Positions 25,806 to 37,729 of a stretch of DNA of 64,000 nucleotides are shown here, piece after piece. This DNA is from Cryptomeria japonica (Eukaryota; Streptophyta; Pinopsida; Cupressales; Cupressaceae): assembly GCF_030272615.1 (NCBI RefSeq), contig NC_081412.1, positions 687,326,583 to 687,390,582 on the forward strand, written 5' to 3'. The notes beneath the pieces are model-generated. The model was not told the DNA's origin. It saw nothing but the letters and a program-made list of their open reading frames with translations, and made no database searches. The first letter of the stretch is position 1. Each line of letters opens with the position of its first letter. The translations under genes and the position numbers were made by a program.

Positions 25806-26028
25806 GTGCAGTTTATGGATTTAATTGTGTACAAGATTTTTGCATCAACGTTTCAGATCACATTCTATGATCCATCATCAGGATGAAGAGAGTCAAATAG
25901 GATGAAAAGTTGCAGACTTGGATAAAAAGGAGGGATCACAGAGTGTGTGATCTTGATGATGGATTACGGAGTGTGATCCGAAATGTTGATGCAAAAATCT
26001 TGTACGCAATTAAATCCAGAAACTGCAC
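25806..26028. repeat. Foldback element with 80-bp arms
   Basis: Left arm 25806-25886 (GTGCAGTTTATGGATTTAAT...) and right arm 25949-26028 are inverted repeats: the reverse complement of the right arm begins GTGCAGTTTCTGGATTTAAT and continues with TACAAGATTTTTGCATCAAC in step with the left arm. About 70 of 80 positions match by eye. The loop is about 62 bp. The transcript of either strand would form a long imperfect hairpin. Confidence 0.92.
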
Positions 26029-26868
26029 TATTGTTTATATGATGGATTGTGGAAATCTCTTAGAACTCATTGTAAATTATCCATTACAATGTTATATTTA
26101 TTAGTTTTTACTCAAATTTCATTTGACATTGCACATTAACCGCAATTGGCTGTTATTAAGGTGTGGATTTATCTTCTTATGCCCTTTTTCTTATTTACTC
26201 AAACATAACACATCAATCTCTCAAGGGTTGTTACCAATGTTTGCTTAAACTTTCTCAAACATGGCACATCAATCTTTGAGCTACCATTGTTTGCCACTCG
26301 AAGCTTGCCACTTCACTCTCATTCTTAATACAATCCAAGACACTAACTTTCACAACAAAAGTCAAGGATTGATAAGGTTCGGTTTTCCATGCAAACATGC
26401 ATCAGGAAGAACAAAGTCATCATTCAATGCCAAAACTCAATGTTTTACAAACAATATCAAATTACATATTAAATTCAAAAAATAAAAATAATTTTTCTTT
26501 TTCTAAAATCCCCAAATATCTAGGTTCCTTTATTAGAGACCTTAAATTTTTTTAAATATTGAAATACATAAAATCTAAAAATCTAAGCATACCTTCTTGA
26601 ACCAAATCTGTCCAAGAACACACTTATGCAATCTATAATTTTTTTAACAATTTCTGCAAGGGTTTGGGTACAAAATTCACGTTTTCCAAATTTCCTATAA
26701 AAATAATGTACTTTTAAAGCTACCCAGTGGCTTTAAAACAATATCAAGCCATTTATTTATATCTTTAATTACAATTTCCAGGCTGAGACTTCATTAAAAA
26801 GCTTGAAATAAATTTAAGACATGACTTGATACAATCGTTGTCTTTTATGAAATTTGCATGTTAAATTT
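26029..26868. other. Intergenic, nothing recognised
   Basis: AT-rich sequence with short local repeats (ACACATCAATCT.. near 26210 and 26265). No coding pattern. Confidence 0.5.
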
Positions 26869-27489
26869 CTAAGTTACCGGGTTCGCCCTTGGACCCCCCT
26901 GGTGCCGGTCCTGGTTCGAACGGGTTCGTGGTTCGGGTCCGGTTCGGACTGGGTTCGACCAGGGTTCGAAAAACCCAGAGGTGGTTCATCCTTGGTCGAA
27001 CCCGGGTCGAACCCAGTTGAACCCAGGCGGACCCAAGTCGAACCCAGGCGGCTGGGTGGCCCAAAAAAGCAATTATATGCAAAATTTAATTTTTTTTTGA
27101 ATTCCGCCTACTAAAAAGTGCAACTTATATCCTAAAAGTGACTTCTAAAACATTATATTCACTCATTTCACCTCATTTGTGTTGCAAACATATGTTTTAT
27201 GAGAGCGGGTTGAAGAAAGGGTGAACAAAATTTGGCTTCCAATATCAAAGAGGAGTTGAAGACTGATGTTTGTTTTGTTGTTTATATGATGCTATGTGAC
27301 ATGCAAATTTTTAGTTCATGCTTATAGGCTTCACAAAATCAATATATATATATATATATCTATATATATATATAAAGAATTTACATGTTTTTGTACTAAC
27401 GAACCCAAACCCCTTTTCAAAATTTTGCCGTACCGGCGTACCGGGTTCTTCGAACCCGAACCCGTACCCGAACCCGAACCGGCAACCTA
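26869..27489. mobile_element. Mutator-like non-autonomous element (621 bp)
   Basis: Flanked by a perfect 9-bp target duplication GTTAAATTT (26860-26868 and 27490-27498). The ends are CTAAGTTACCGG and CCGGCAACCTA, an imperfect terminal inverted repeat. Just inside each end is an array of short words: GGTTCG/GAACCC/GGACCC from 26878 to about 27056 on the left, and ACCGGGTTC, CGAACCCGAACCCG on the right (27433-27480). No transposase is present. A 9-bp duplication fits Mutator-like elements. The Pro/Arg-rich open frames across it are translation of the arrays. Confidence 0.85.
27345..27375. repeat. TA-rich microsatellite
   Basis: A TATATATA run interrupted by single C, inside the Mutator-like element. 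Confidence 0.85.
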
Positions 27490-27498
27490 GTTAAATTT

Positions 27499-28377
27499 CA
27501 ACACAAGAATGAGAAGTCCTCTTATGAATCCAAAAGAAAACACAAGAGGATCCTTTCCCTTTCCACATGCAAGCTTCAAACATCACTCCAATCCACTTCC
27601 AACCTTTGCTTCAAACATCATCCAATCCACTTCCAAAGATGACTCTTTTCACAATTTTTCAGTATGAGCAAGCAAGGGCTCAAATAATACACACGTTCTT
27701 TTTCTTTTGCTCTCTCCAATTCATAGCTCCAAAACAAAAATGTATAATGAAATGAAAGTTACTTTTTCCATATAAGAAAAAACCTAAATCAAATGTCCAA
27801 TTCTCATTTCACTTTAACTATTAATTTTGAGCTAATATCTATTTTTCACAAAATATCCAATTTAGAAGTCAAGTTTCTCATCTCTAATTCACCCTATTTT
27901 AATAGTATTTTTAAACACTGATATATATTATATAATATTAAAATACGAATAATATAATAATAAAAATAAAATAACGAATGAATTAATGAATATAAAATAC
28001 AAAATTAAAAAGAAGTTACAGTTAAAGTTTAAAAGTGGCACTCAAATTGGGTCATGGGACGTATTTCAAATAAATAAATAAATAAATAAAAGAAAGTGAA
28101 TTTTTAGAAGTTGGTGCCCAATTTTGGGGCCTTGGACCCTTTTCACCCAGCTAGTATAAGTTGATTAGCAAGGTCTTTTGGAGGACATAACGAGATTTTA
28201 GTGAATTTTTCATTTGTGTTGTGTAAGAAGGGAAAACCCTTAATTGCATCTTTGAAGTTAGGACAAAAAACCTACCTCCGTTTTAGGCAAATCCAACCAG
28301 GGTTTGCAGATGAGCTAATTTACAATAATTGAATTCATTTTCAGGGTTTTAGACATCGTTGTTCATAAGTTGGAGTG
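27499..28377. other. Intergenic, nothing recognised
   Basis: AT-rich, with an AAATAAATAAAT run at about 28070-28090. No coding pattern. Confidence 0.5.
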
Positions 28378-28612
28378 GGTGCAGGGCTATGTTACCAGAA
28401 ATGAGAAACGTGACGACAACGGCAACGTAACGAGAAACGGAATTTTGAAAGGTTGCACATAAGAAACGGTATATCTATATATATCCAAATATAAAAAAAT
28501 AAATAAAAAAATTTGACATTCAAACAAATGCTAAGCATATATCAAATACTTTATAGAAATAAACTCATAAATCTACGGAATACCCTAAGAAGGGGACCCC
28601 ATCTGTCCCTAT

Positions 28613-29791
28613 CATAGAAACAAAAATCGCCATGAATCGCCTAAACTCAGCGAGTTTGAGTCTGAGTCATGCTCGCTGAGTCTCTGGGACTCGAACTCGG
28701 ACTCGTCCGAGTCTGGCGAGCAAAATCGCCAGACTCGCCGAGTTGGCGAGTCTGGCGAGCAAAATCGCCAGACTCGCCGAGTTGGCGAGTCTGGCTCAAA
28801 CTCGCCAAACTCGGCGAGTCCTAAGCCCCAAACTCGGCTACTGGCTGGGTTAGTAAAATGACAAAAAAAACATTTTAAAAAGTTTTTTTAAAATGAATGG
28901 TATCGTCTTTGTTCACTACAACCTCCGCCTGAGAATGAGAAAAATCAGGGTTACAACATGCTAGCCAATAGAAAAATAACACCTGACGGCTTTATTAAAT
29001 AATAAGTTTTTTTGGCCTCGCGGGGCGCTGCCCCTTGACCCCACCTTGGGGGTGCTGCCCCCAAACCCCCGTCGAAAAATATGGGGGGAAATTGCGTCGA
29101 TAGAAGTAGGGAAAATTTAACCTCTGAGTCTAACATTGATTGGATCGACCAGGTAGATATAGAGGTTGAGATTGTAGCCATGGCAGAGGAGGAGTGGAGA
29201 GCACGAGCACAGACAGGAGATTCAGAGGCAGATAGTGACACGGATGTTCCTGATGTTGGTGAGCATGGCATGGTGTCACGGGGAGCGGCTATGTCTGTCG
29301 AATCATCCAGGACCTACCTTAGACGCCTTCGCAGGGGGCCGGGGCCAGGGCCGGAGGGTGCAGGCTCCTTTGAGCCATAGGCTTGTAGTTGTATTTACCT
29401 TTGGTATTTGTATGAAACATTTAATGATGATCATATGATGACATGGATTTTTTATTCCATGAGTTTTGTAATATTGTATACATTTGACAATATTTATATA
29501 TCTATGTTTGTTATTTCCTTCAGCTACAATTTGCGTTTATGCTTATGTGATTGGTGTATACTTGTGTATGTAATCAAATGAGCCGAATTTGATGATGTTA
29601 TTGTGTCTTTAAGGTGTATTCAATAAAGGGTGCCTGAAACAAGTTTTAAATCTTTAAAAATCTCTAAATTTCTTGAGTTTTTCACTTTCCCGAGTCTAGC
29701 CGAGTCTGGAGCCGAGTCTGACGCTGAGTCCCGAGTCCGAGTCCGAGTTGGCCTTGCCGAGTCCGAGCTGAGTCCGAGTCCCGTTTCTTTG
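28613..29791 (+). mobile_element. hAT element (1179 bp) nested in the Mutator-like element
   Basis: Ends CATAGAAACAAAA and CCGTTTCTTTG form a short imperfect inverted repeat. The flanks GTCCCTAT (28605-28612) and GTCCCAAT (29792-29799) are an 8-bp target duplication with one difference, the hAT length. Near both ends lie dense arrays of GACTCG/GGCGAG/GAGTCC words (28653-28835 and 29690-29780), the left one including the palindromic unit GGCGAGCAAAATCGCC twice. Interior 29018-29070 is very GC-rich. It carries only a fragment of a protein, so it is internally deleted. Confidence 0.8.
29081..29380 (+). pseudogene. Acidic C-terminal fragment, possibly hAT transposase
   Basis: A 99-codon frame inside the hAT element, starting MGGNCVDRSRENLTSESNID and rich in acidic residues (MAEEEWRARAQTGDSEADSD), ending in a Gly/Pro/Arg tail. 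The position near the element's right end and the acidic tail fit the C-terminus of plant hAT transposases, but the dimerisation motif is not visible. The ATG is probably internal to a longer lost frame. Confidence 0.4.
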
Positions 29792-30189
29792 GTCCCAATT
29801 GCTGCATAATTTGCGGCAAAATCGTCAGAGTATTTTGATAGACTTACCAAAGAAGGGTTGCTGCTAATCCCATTTTAAAAATCTAGCTGTGTTTGTTTGC
29901 TTAGCTTAGTTGAAAATCAACACGTCAACAGCTACATAAAAGTATTAAATCCATATGCATGAAAAACTGCTGGTTAACTCGTGCAAGTGGTGAGCAAAAA
30001 GACTAAAAGGACGCAGCAGACAATGCTAAGCACAAAAAGTGGCAGATATTTTTGCTACTAACTCCTTTGCAGTCGACAGGAATGGTCAGATGGTTTAGAA
30101 ACGGCCGTTTCATGACGGCAAACCGGTTTCTGCCGTTGAAACACGAAAAGGGGCTTTCCCGTCGTGTTTCTGGTAACTTAGGTGCAGGG

Positions 30190-31276
30190 ATCTTCTAGCA
30201 TTCACACCTTGAGGAGGTTGCTTTCATATTAAGGGCATCAAAGGAGAAGAACCTACAGGCAGTGTCAAAACCATGTCATTGACATTTCATCCACCAGGGT
30301 TGCCTAAACTTCACACAAGGAGGTCATATGAAAATCTAGCCGCTGGGAGAATTTGAAGGCAAGTTCTCCTGAGAATCCATCACATCTGACTGCTTGTTTC
30401 AGGATCTGATCCAGTAAGACACCAATAAGGAACTGTCAAATTGACCACCCAGATTTCACCTGTGCTAGGAAAGTCGCCACATAGGGCAGTCTAAAAGGTT
30501 AAAGGAGCTGCAAACCATTTTGAGGCTTTATCTGGGCTTGCTTTTCCCAGATCTGAGCCTTGGAGGAGCATATGCAGATCTTGCCCAAATCTGGGCAGCA
30601 TAACAAAGTTTGTTAGCAAAAGTTTCCACCATTGTGAGTTCCTAACATCCCTGGGAGGTGTAGCAGGTCATAATTGCGAGATTCCTCTGTATTCACTGTG
30701 TAGAGCCCCTGTTTGAGTGTATTTCAGATAAGAAATGATCAGATCTGCAGGTCTGTTAATTGTAATCAGAATTTTAAGTATTTATATAGTAACATATCTT
30801 TGCTTCAGATTGTTCCAAACCTGTTTGAATTTCACTGCATATTGGTCTGCTAACACCATAACTGAGTGCCAGATGACTGAATTCTCTCCAGCAGTGGCAG
30901 TTATAACTCATAACAGTCAGATTATTGAAGGAAAACTACACATTGAGTTTTAATTGTACGTACATACCCTATTCAAAGGTTATGCACGCATGTTCAATTT
31001 GTAACAACAGCTAAAGCGAAAGGAAAAATGAACCAATCTTCATATGATTCACATTTCAATAATTATGTTTCAACTAAATTGTTTATTAAAATAATGATAT
31101 ATAATTAACTCAACCAACATATCATTTTAATGAGAACAATGAAGCTGAAAGAACTGTGCAAGATGAATGAAATAATAACACACACATATCCAACATATAC
31201 ATATTGTGAATCCAAATGTCAGTATGTTGGTATCATAAACAATAACCAACCTATATAATATCGTGTAATCCTTGAT
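30190..31276. other. Intergenic, nothing recognised
   Basis: Less AT-rich than the surroundings between 30200 and 30700, but without long open frames or splice-like structure that I can defend. Confidence 0.4.
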
Positions 31277-32252
31277 TCACACCTTCACAACAAAGAGGAC
31301 AATACAAATATCAGTGGGCCTTACATTAGCATCTTCCATCGTCATGCCAACTAATTTGTATACACGTGTTGAATTATTGACCATCTCTACAACATTTGAG
31401 GCCCCAACTTCCTCAATGGCCTCACTCAAAATTTGAATTTGGAAGTCCGCATCCTTGCTGCACATGTGACTATGATGTTGATGAGTGGCCGGTGTCAAAT
31501 ATCAATCCACCCATCCATGACAATAGAGTAGTTCATCATCATCCAAGTCTGCCTCATCCTCCATCACCAAATTCTCCTGACAATATCTTTTATGAAGGAA
31601 GGTAGTGCATAGTTTTTGTCTGAAATAGGAAGAATGTGCCACATGAAATGAGATGACATGGGCAATGAAAGACTTTACTGCTTCCCATGAATGATATTGA
31701 ATATACCTTGCAACTATCCCTGCCTTCTTGCTACTACTAGTCTCCCTCTTTCCTCTTCTAGAAACATCCCTAGTACCATTAGCAACCATGGATTTGGCAT
31801 AGTTGTTTGTGTAGACTCTATTGGCATTGACATACCCTTAGACCTTGCTTCACTCTCCACAAACAATCTATTAACCTCTACCTTCTGAGTTGTCTTTAAT
31901 TTTGGATAAACCTTAACCCTTGTCCTGTAATGCCCAAGAGGTGACTATGTACCTTGGTGTAGCTCCCTCAAAAATGTTTGTTGCAAATGTGATACAATCA
32001 CACTTTACTCCCCCTCAAATTTTTCACAAAAGAAGAGGTTAAGAAGGTTTGAAAGGGTTCCATTGTATAAGGTTTTATGAGGGTGGAAAGGCACTCAAAT
32101 TGGTTTTGTGGCTGCTCTCCTTCACTTACACCATTCCTAGATGTTGATGAACCCCTAGCTGAAACTCTTTTTTTTCTTTGTTCCATATTGTCCATATTGT
32201 TTTGTAGAAAAAATAATGCAAGTGCAAACCTGTCATATTCCTGCCATGACAC
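31277..32252 (-). pseudogene. Decayed hAT transposase (DUF659 region)
   Basis: Three minus-strand pieces in order: 32252-31998 (ends in degraded sequence), 31789-31502 (VKSFIAHVISFHVAHSSYFR, comparable with the hAT pattern ....FF....I.FNVA.S.YF) and 31498-31277 (QILSEAIEEVGASNVVEMVN, comparable with L...IEEVG..NVVQ.V.DN in DUF659). A Lys-rich segment (SRRGKRETSSSKKAG) precedes the second piece. Stops and shifts separate the pieces. Catalytic residues beyond this part are absent. Element ends and target duplication were not found. Confidence 0.7.
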
Positions 32253-34449
32253 TCCTCACAACCTACCCTAAAGAAGAACAAATTAATAAAATACATCTAT
32301 ACATTCAGAAAATTGTCTTATGAAAAAAGACTTCACAATTTTCCTAACATGCATCCAAGTAAAGCATCGAGGAAGCCCCTTGTATTATCCCTATGAATGT
32401 TGAGAATAAGGATCAACTTCATTAATTAGTAAATTAATTCTATGGAGCAATTTTGTTTAAAGAAAGAAATGCAATAAAGGTTATTTAAAGACAATCAATC
32501 ACACAACAGTGAATATGGGTGACAGCCATAAGTTGTTCATGAATAAAGACAAAGTTTGTCTATACAATTGCATCATCAGTAATAGGCGAGTTCTAAAGGA
32601 GGGTAATTACAATAAGTTCATAAAAGACTAGCGACTCTATTCAGAATAATCCAAAGTCAAGTACTATGGTTGACCTATATATGAAGATTCAGTTAATATC
32701 GACAGCAATATCATATACAGCAGCAACATTACGAAGGAAGATAAAATGAGAAGCGATTCTAATATGCACAGCCAATTCAAGGAGTACGATTCAGTTATGG
32801 ATTAGTTTATCAGCAAGTGCAGTGATCATTATGCAATTTGGTTAGAAATAAGTAAATACAACAATTTGTTTAGCAACACACATCAACGACAATGTTTTGG
32901 GATGCGATCATATTTGAGTTGGAATCAATTATTTGAAAGATATTAAAGACAACACCATCACTAACTTCAGCGATCACATTAGAGATTCGCTTGTCAAATA
33001 ATATGAGAAGGCATCGACTCAATATAAGCAATTGTCTAAAATAATAGACACCTAACAAATGTCATTAATTAATAACTAAGTGAAGGACTAATTCATGAAG
33101 GGGTGCAATATTGATTATTCTTCAAAGGGTATATTAATGGGTGCAACTCTTCATTGGTGAAGAGATATATCTTATTCACATGAAGATATATAAAGGAAGG
33201 AAGGAAGGAGAAGGGAAGGGATATATATCGGCAATCTGGGAATGGATTGGAAATTAATATATATAGTTGGTGCTCATAAAAGGGGGGTTGGATTGCATCA
33301 CTTGTGATCACCATCAATCAAATCGGATCGGAACTGTTATTAAGTAGAAGTAGTAACATCCTTGTTCTTGGTGGTAGGCATGGGGATGCGCTCAATATGA
33401 ATGCTTGATATATGAAGCACGATAATGTTCTTATGCAGAACTTAATAATAATAAATTATAGAAAATAATATAATGATTATAATTACTATAATATTTTATA
33501 AAGAGTAGAATATTTTATAAAGACTACTCTGCAGTAAAATATATATAGAAATAGTAATTTGAATGAACAAGTAAATCTGACACTATAAATCAGATTGATT
33601 TATCAATTCAATATCAGGAAGAAGATTATGTTATCACTGATTTGTTTCATGTTAAGATAGATTTGTCTCCTACTCAAGTTAGTTTTAAGTCAGAATGTAT
33701 AGAAATAGATTAATTATAGTTAAAACAGGCCTAAACCTAGTAGGGGACGTTACAAAACCAAAAATAGGAAAAAATCAGGAAAAAGGAAAAACATGCACAC
33801 TTACTTTTGCCGTGGTCGTACTTCTTTGTAATGTTCATTGCTCACTAATTTCACACCTTTCTGGCTTGCTTTTGATACCTCAAGCTGGCCTACTCTTCAA
33901 ACAATGACAACATTTCTTTTCCTCCTTCAACTCTGCCATTAATTTTTTTTTGTTTGGGCATGAAAATGTGGTTTGGAATAGATAAGAGGGCTATGTTTGT
34001 CTTTTTTAGGGTTGAGTATGGCAAGGGGACCCACAACACAAATTATTTTTTAGTTTTTAATTGATCTTGGGTGAATTTTTAAAGTTTTTTGACTTTTTTG
34101 AGTTGATGGCTAGCCATCCTCAATTGTCTGCATCATTTCCCATTAGTTTCCAAGATGCTTTTAATCATCTTTGAGGGTTAGGGTATAGTGGGGTGATGTT
34201 TCCAAGGTGTCTTCACATCTTCTATACAGTTACATGCACAAAAAAGTAGCGGACACATCATTGGGGAATGTAGGTCTAGTAGACTGAATCAAAATATAAG
34301 AACTAAAGAGCCTATATATTTGTTTCTCAAAACATATTTCCAAAAATGTATCTTTATTAGCAAAATGCCAAAATCCTATAAGTCTACTTTAGTAGTTCTA
34401 TTTTATTTTGAAATTCCTATTAGTTTAGCTATTTGAATTTTGAATTTTG
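32253..34449. other. Intergenic; one possible LTR end
   Basis: No coding pattern. At 33745-33758 AGGGGACGTTACA resembles an LTR end: it matches, with one change, the reverse complement of the TGTAATGTCCCC border at 57834. The other border was not found, so no element is called. Confidence 0.35.
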
Positions 34450-34720
34450 AATTTTGGGCATAGCATAGCTGGGCTTCACGAATCAACTTGTGGCCTCTAT
34501 GGTGGTCATGAATTCTAATTTGGCCTTGCATGGCTGTCTTAGTAGTTGTTTGGTGGCAAAATATTATATTTCTTGATATGTGGCGTCTAAAAACAACTTG
34601 ACTGCTGGGTTGTTACTATAACTATAGGTTCTATAGTGATTGTTACTTTCATATTTAATATTTGTGATTTTTGATGGCCAGTGGCAATCCATTTCTTCTA
34701 CCCGCTTGTTACAAGCATGC
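34450..34720. repeat. Old dispersed repeat, copy 1
   Basis: Matches 39700-39876 joined to 43467-43560. Shared words include GGTCATG.ATTCT, GGCTGTCTTAGTAGT and GTTACTTTCATATTTAATATTTG. In this copy the sequence TTACTATAACTATAGGTTCTATAGTGA runs through the point where the other copy holds a 3.6-kb insertion, so it serves as an empty site. Confidence 0.8.
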
Positions 34721-36630
34721 GCTATGCAACTTAAAATAACAACTTTTGAAACGAAATGGAAATAAAACTTACATCAACTATCATCTTTTAAAAATGAAAC
34801 AGTGAAACTGAAAGCATAATAATTTTTTATAAAATAGAAAATTTAAACTAGGTAGATGTATTCCACTGCATATATGAAACGTCCACAATTTAATAATACA
34901 ATAAAGGAAGAAGAGAGGGTTAGAGATTACAGATTTTCTTGAAACATATTTTGATGTTCAATTAGCTTTTTCAATGTTTGGGAGAGGGAAAATATCATCA
35001 GGGCGCTTTTCTGCCCAACCACGAATTTACTAGCTCCCCGTGTTGTTTCCAATTGGAAAGGCCCAACCCTTCGCAGGGAGGTAACAAGAAGTTGGACTAA
35101 TGCCATCTGAGACTGGTGTTTAACCCTACACAATCCCTAGTCGGTCACACACTATAGGCTACCCCTAACTAGTATGACATTGTATATTTGGATTAATGAA
35201 CTGACTGACGCTCATAGAAAGTAGCATCATCTTGGCCAAAGGTTTTAATGTAATTGCAATCACGCTAATGCATGAAGTCAATGTTCATCACCCTACTTGG
35301 TTGCAACTTGCACTTTTAGGACTTAAGATCTTTTGCAAGGAAGTTTAAACTCAGTGATGACCACTTATCTTACAACTTGGTATTCAGTTACAGCATATGC
35401 AAGAATCAAGTACAAACAATAGTTCTCTGTTGAGTGTTATAGCTTGTTCATATTGGTTGGATTATCTGCCTCTTCTTGAGTTTTGAAGACTTTATTTCTT
35501 TATTTAGTGTGAAGTATACAACTTACTGTTTATAGAGGAAAAAGGTGTAACCCTCCTGGTTCTCTACTTCATTCTTCTAGTCTTGTATTAGTTACCTAGG
35601 CATGAAGGAGATTAGCTAGGCACCTTATTGTTAACTCTCATACCCGTGCTAGCTGTGACATGCACTATGTAAATACGTGCCGACATTGCTCTAAATGTTT
35701 TAAATATATGCAAATCTGCATTAATGGATCATGAAGATTTACTGTACTGCCTATGTGACCTTCTTCATACTAAGGTAATTTCATTCTTCTCTTACAGGAA
35801 ACAAATCACTTACATAGGCTCGATTAACAGTTCAGAGAACATTTCTAAAGGCAGCCTCTACCTCAATTCTGGTTCAGCCGTTTGATTTAGTATTCTTATT
35901 TGAGCTCCCGTAAGCTTTTCATTAATTCGATTTAAAGAACACAATAATATAAAGAAGATATCACTCATGCAATTGTGACACTTGGCATTTTATGTGCAAA
36001 ACAATATTTCCAAGTTCTTATACTACGAATTTCACTAAATTCTGAAATACTTTTCTGCCTTAATCAATCTAACTCAATTGTTTTCTTTGATATATCTCTG
36101 CAAATCAAATAAACCCAATCTAATAGGGTTTGGTTTCAGTTTTAAATTTTAATTCATTGTTTTGCTATATGAAGCTACGGCTACAATGTATTTCCCATTC
36201 TTAACTATTTAGAGCTTCTTTTTAAAGCTTCAACTCAAACAAAGAAATAGTTTGCTTAATTCAAGAAACGCAAGAGTTCTTTCCTTCCATAATAAAGAAG
36301 CATGGAAAAGAATGTTATAGAGCCGTTCCAGTATATGTGAAACATGACTTGGTTTAAGCTGTGAAAGGTATGATTCGCTATGGCTTTCTTTTCAGAAATT
36401 CTAACACCGACAATTTCTTTCTAAGCTTCTATGAGTTGGCTATGCAGTAGCATCGCTAGACCAATGAAGTTCCAGCTCATGTTGCAAGCGAAACAACAAA
36501 ACTAAATGCAGTGTATGTTTCCCAATAAAAGAGTTTGAGCGTATTTTTCCAAAACAATGCTATTCAAACTGTAATGATAATGGCTTACGGATTCAAAAGA
36601 CCTCTATATCTTCCGTAAAGAAACGGTTTG
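34721..36630. other. Intergenic, nothing recognised
   Basis: The minus-strand frame 35133-34927 (SLRRVGPFQLETTRGASKFV) looks protein-like but I do not recognise it and see no supporting splice sites. Otherwise AT-rich, non-coding. Confidence 0.4.
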
Positions 36631-36639
36631 GCCAATTTT

Positions 36640-37622
36640 GGATTAATTATCTCAATTTGAATTTCATTTCATTCGAGTTTGTCCAACATGCCACCATTTC
36701 CGCCTCTGCCACTATGGCAGTCTTAAACATTAGCGGGTTAACTTACATTTGAACCCAACCATTTCATGCCTGGCATGACACCATAGGTGCCTAAAGGTGC
36801 TACAAAGAGGTCAACTTCAGTGGTTAAGTTAGGAAAATCAACCCTTATCCGAGCTCTTGGCTGATTGCATACTCAACAAACCAAGAGTTAGCCATGAAGC
36901 CAGCTCTTTTCAGAAATTTACTAAGCAAATTAGGAGAAATGAAGTTTCAGTAGCTCCTGTATCTATTAGTATTGTAATGGGAATACCATAAAGTGTACTT
37001 GGGGTTTCCACTGGAGTAAACTGGTACTCAGTATGCCCGTTGTCCATTGCTGCATGAATCCTCTACTAGAAAGCTATTTCCTGAGGTGGTAGAGGGGTCC
37101 TCTATTGTTGCTCTCCCTGTCATTTCATTGGGCATTGATTGGCGTAGTGCTCACCTCCATAAGTATAAAATCCCCATGGGGGTCCTTTCTTTTGTGCCTT
37201 GTTGCTATTTCCCTCACCGTCTCTCTTGGATTTATTAAATCCCTTTCGATCCCCTTGATTATCTTGTCGGCCTCCTTTGAATCCTTTACTTTTTTTATTA
37301 CTCGACCAATACTTGGCAAATGGGGTTTCGCTTGTTGATGTTAGCACAGGCGAAAATAGAATATGCACTACGGGTGACAAAATATTCTGTGGCGTTTAAC
37401 CTCAATGGAACATGCTTTTTGATCGACGTAATATTTTGTACTAGGAATGTGTAAGGAGAATTCTTTGTCATTAGTGTATGAAAGGTATATTCTTGAAATT
37501 TGTTGGATGCTAACTTTGTTTGGTTGATGCTGATGGGCCTGTTGCGTCCTCTGAAAAGTTGCTACATGGTGGGCTTGGGTATGCACAATACCCTGCTTGC
37601 ATAGACTTTGTATTACTAGCAT
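36640..37622 (-). pseudogene. Ty3/Gypsy gag-protease remnant
   Basis: Read right to left on the minus strand. A gag piece at 37622-37368 is followed by a basic Lys/Gly-rich stretch (KKSKGFKGGRQDNQGDRKGF) and a zinc-knuckle relic FYTYGGEHYANQCPMK, where the first two Cys of CxxCx4Hx4C are Tyr. The protease motif ITILIDTGATE (near 36950-36970) has an intact D-T-G. Left of it are fragments comparable with the protease C-terminus (MVSCQA*NGWVQM, normally MVLGM.WL). Several stops. Pol further left is not found. Confidence 0.75.
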
Positions 37623-37729
37623 AGGTAGGTAACTGCTAATATATATCTTTTGATTTAATTTAAAAAATATTTTTTAAATAAAATTTGCAAATTAAAAATT
37701 GAATAAAATAATTTTTTATCTACTATACC

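Larger units (their letters stand above)
28387..30180. mobile_element. Mutator-like element holding a nested hAT element
   Basis: A perfect 9-bp target duplication GGTGCAGGG (28378-28386 and 30181-30189) flanks ends CTATGTTACCAGAAA and TTTCTGGTAACTTA. The inverted ends share TA.GTTACC with the element at 26869-27489. Subterminal words differ: here AACGG, GACGAC and GAAACGG (28400-28442 left; 30098-30170 right). Without the nested insertion (28613-29799) the native length is about 607 bp, close to the 621 bp of the other element. Confidence 0.87.

Noticed and set aside
26854-27114. Pro/Arg/Ser-rich open frames on both strands
   Set aside because: Produced by the GAACCC/GGTTCG arrays of a Mutator-like element.
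34927-35133. Minus-strand frame SLRRVGPFQLETTRGASKFV as a gene
   Set aside because: Protein-like but short, isolated, unrecognised and without defensible splice sites.
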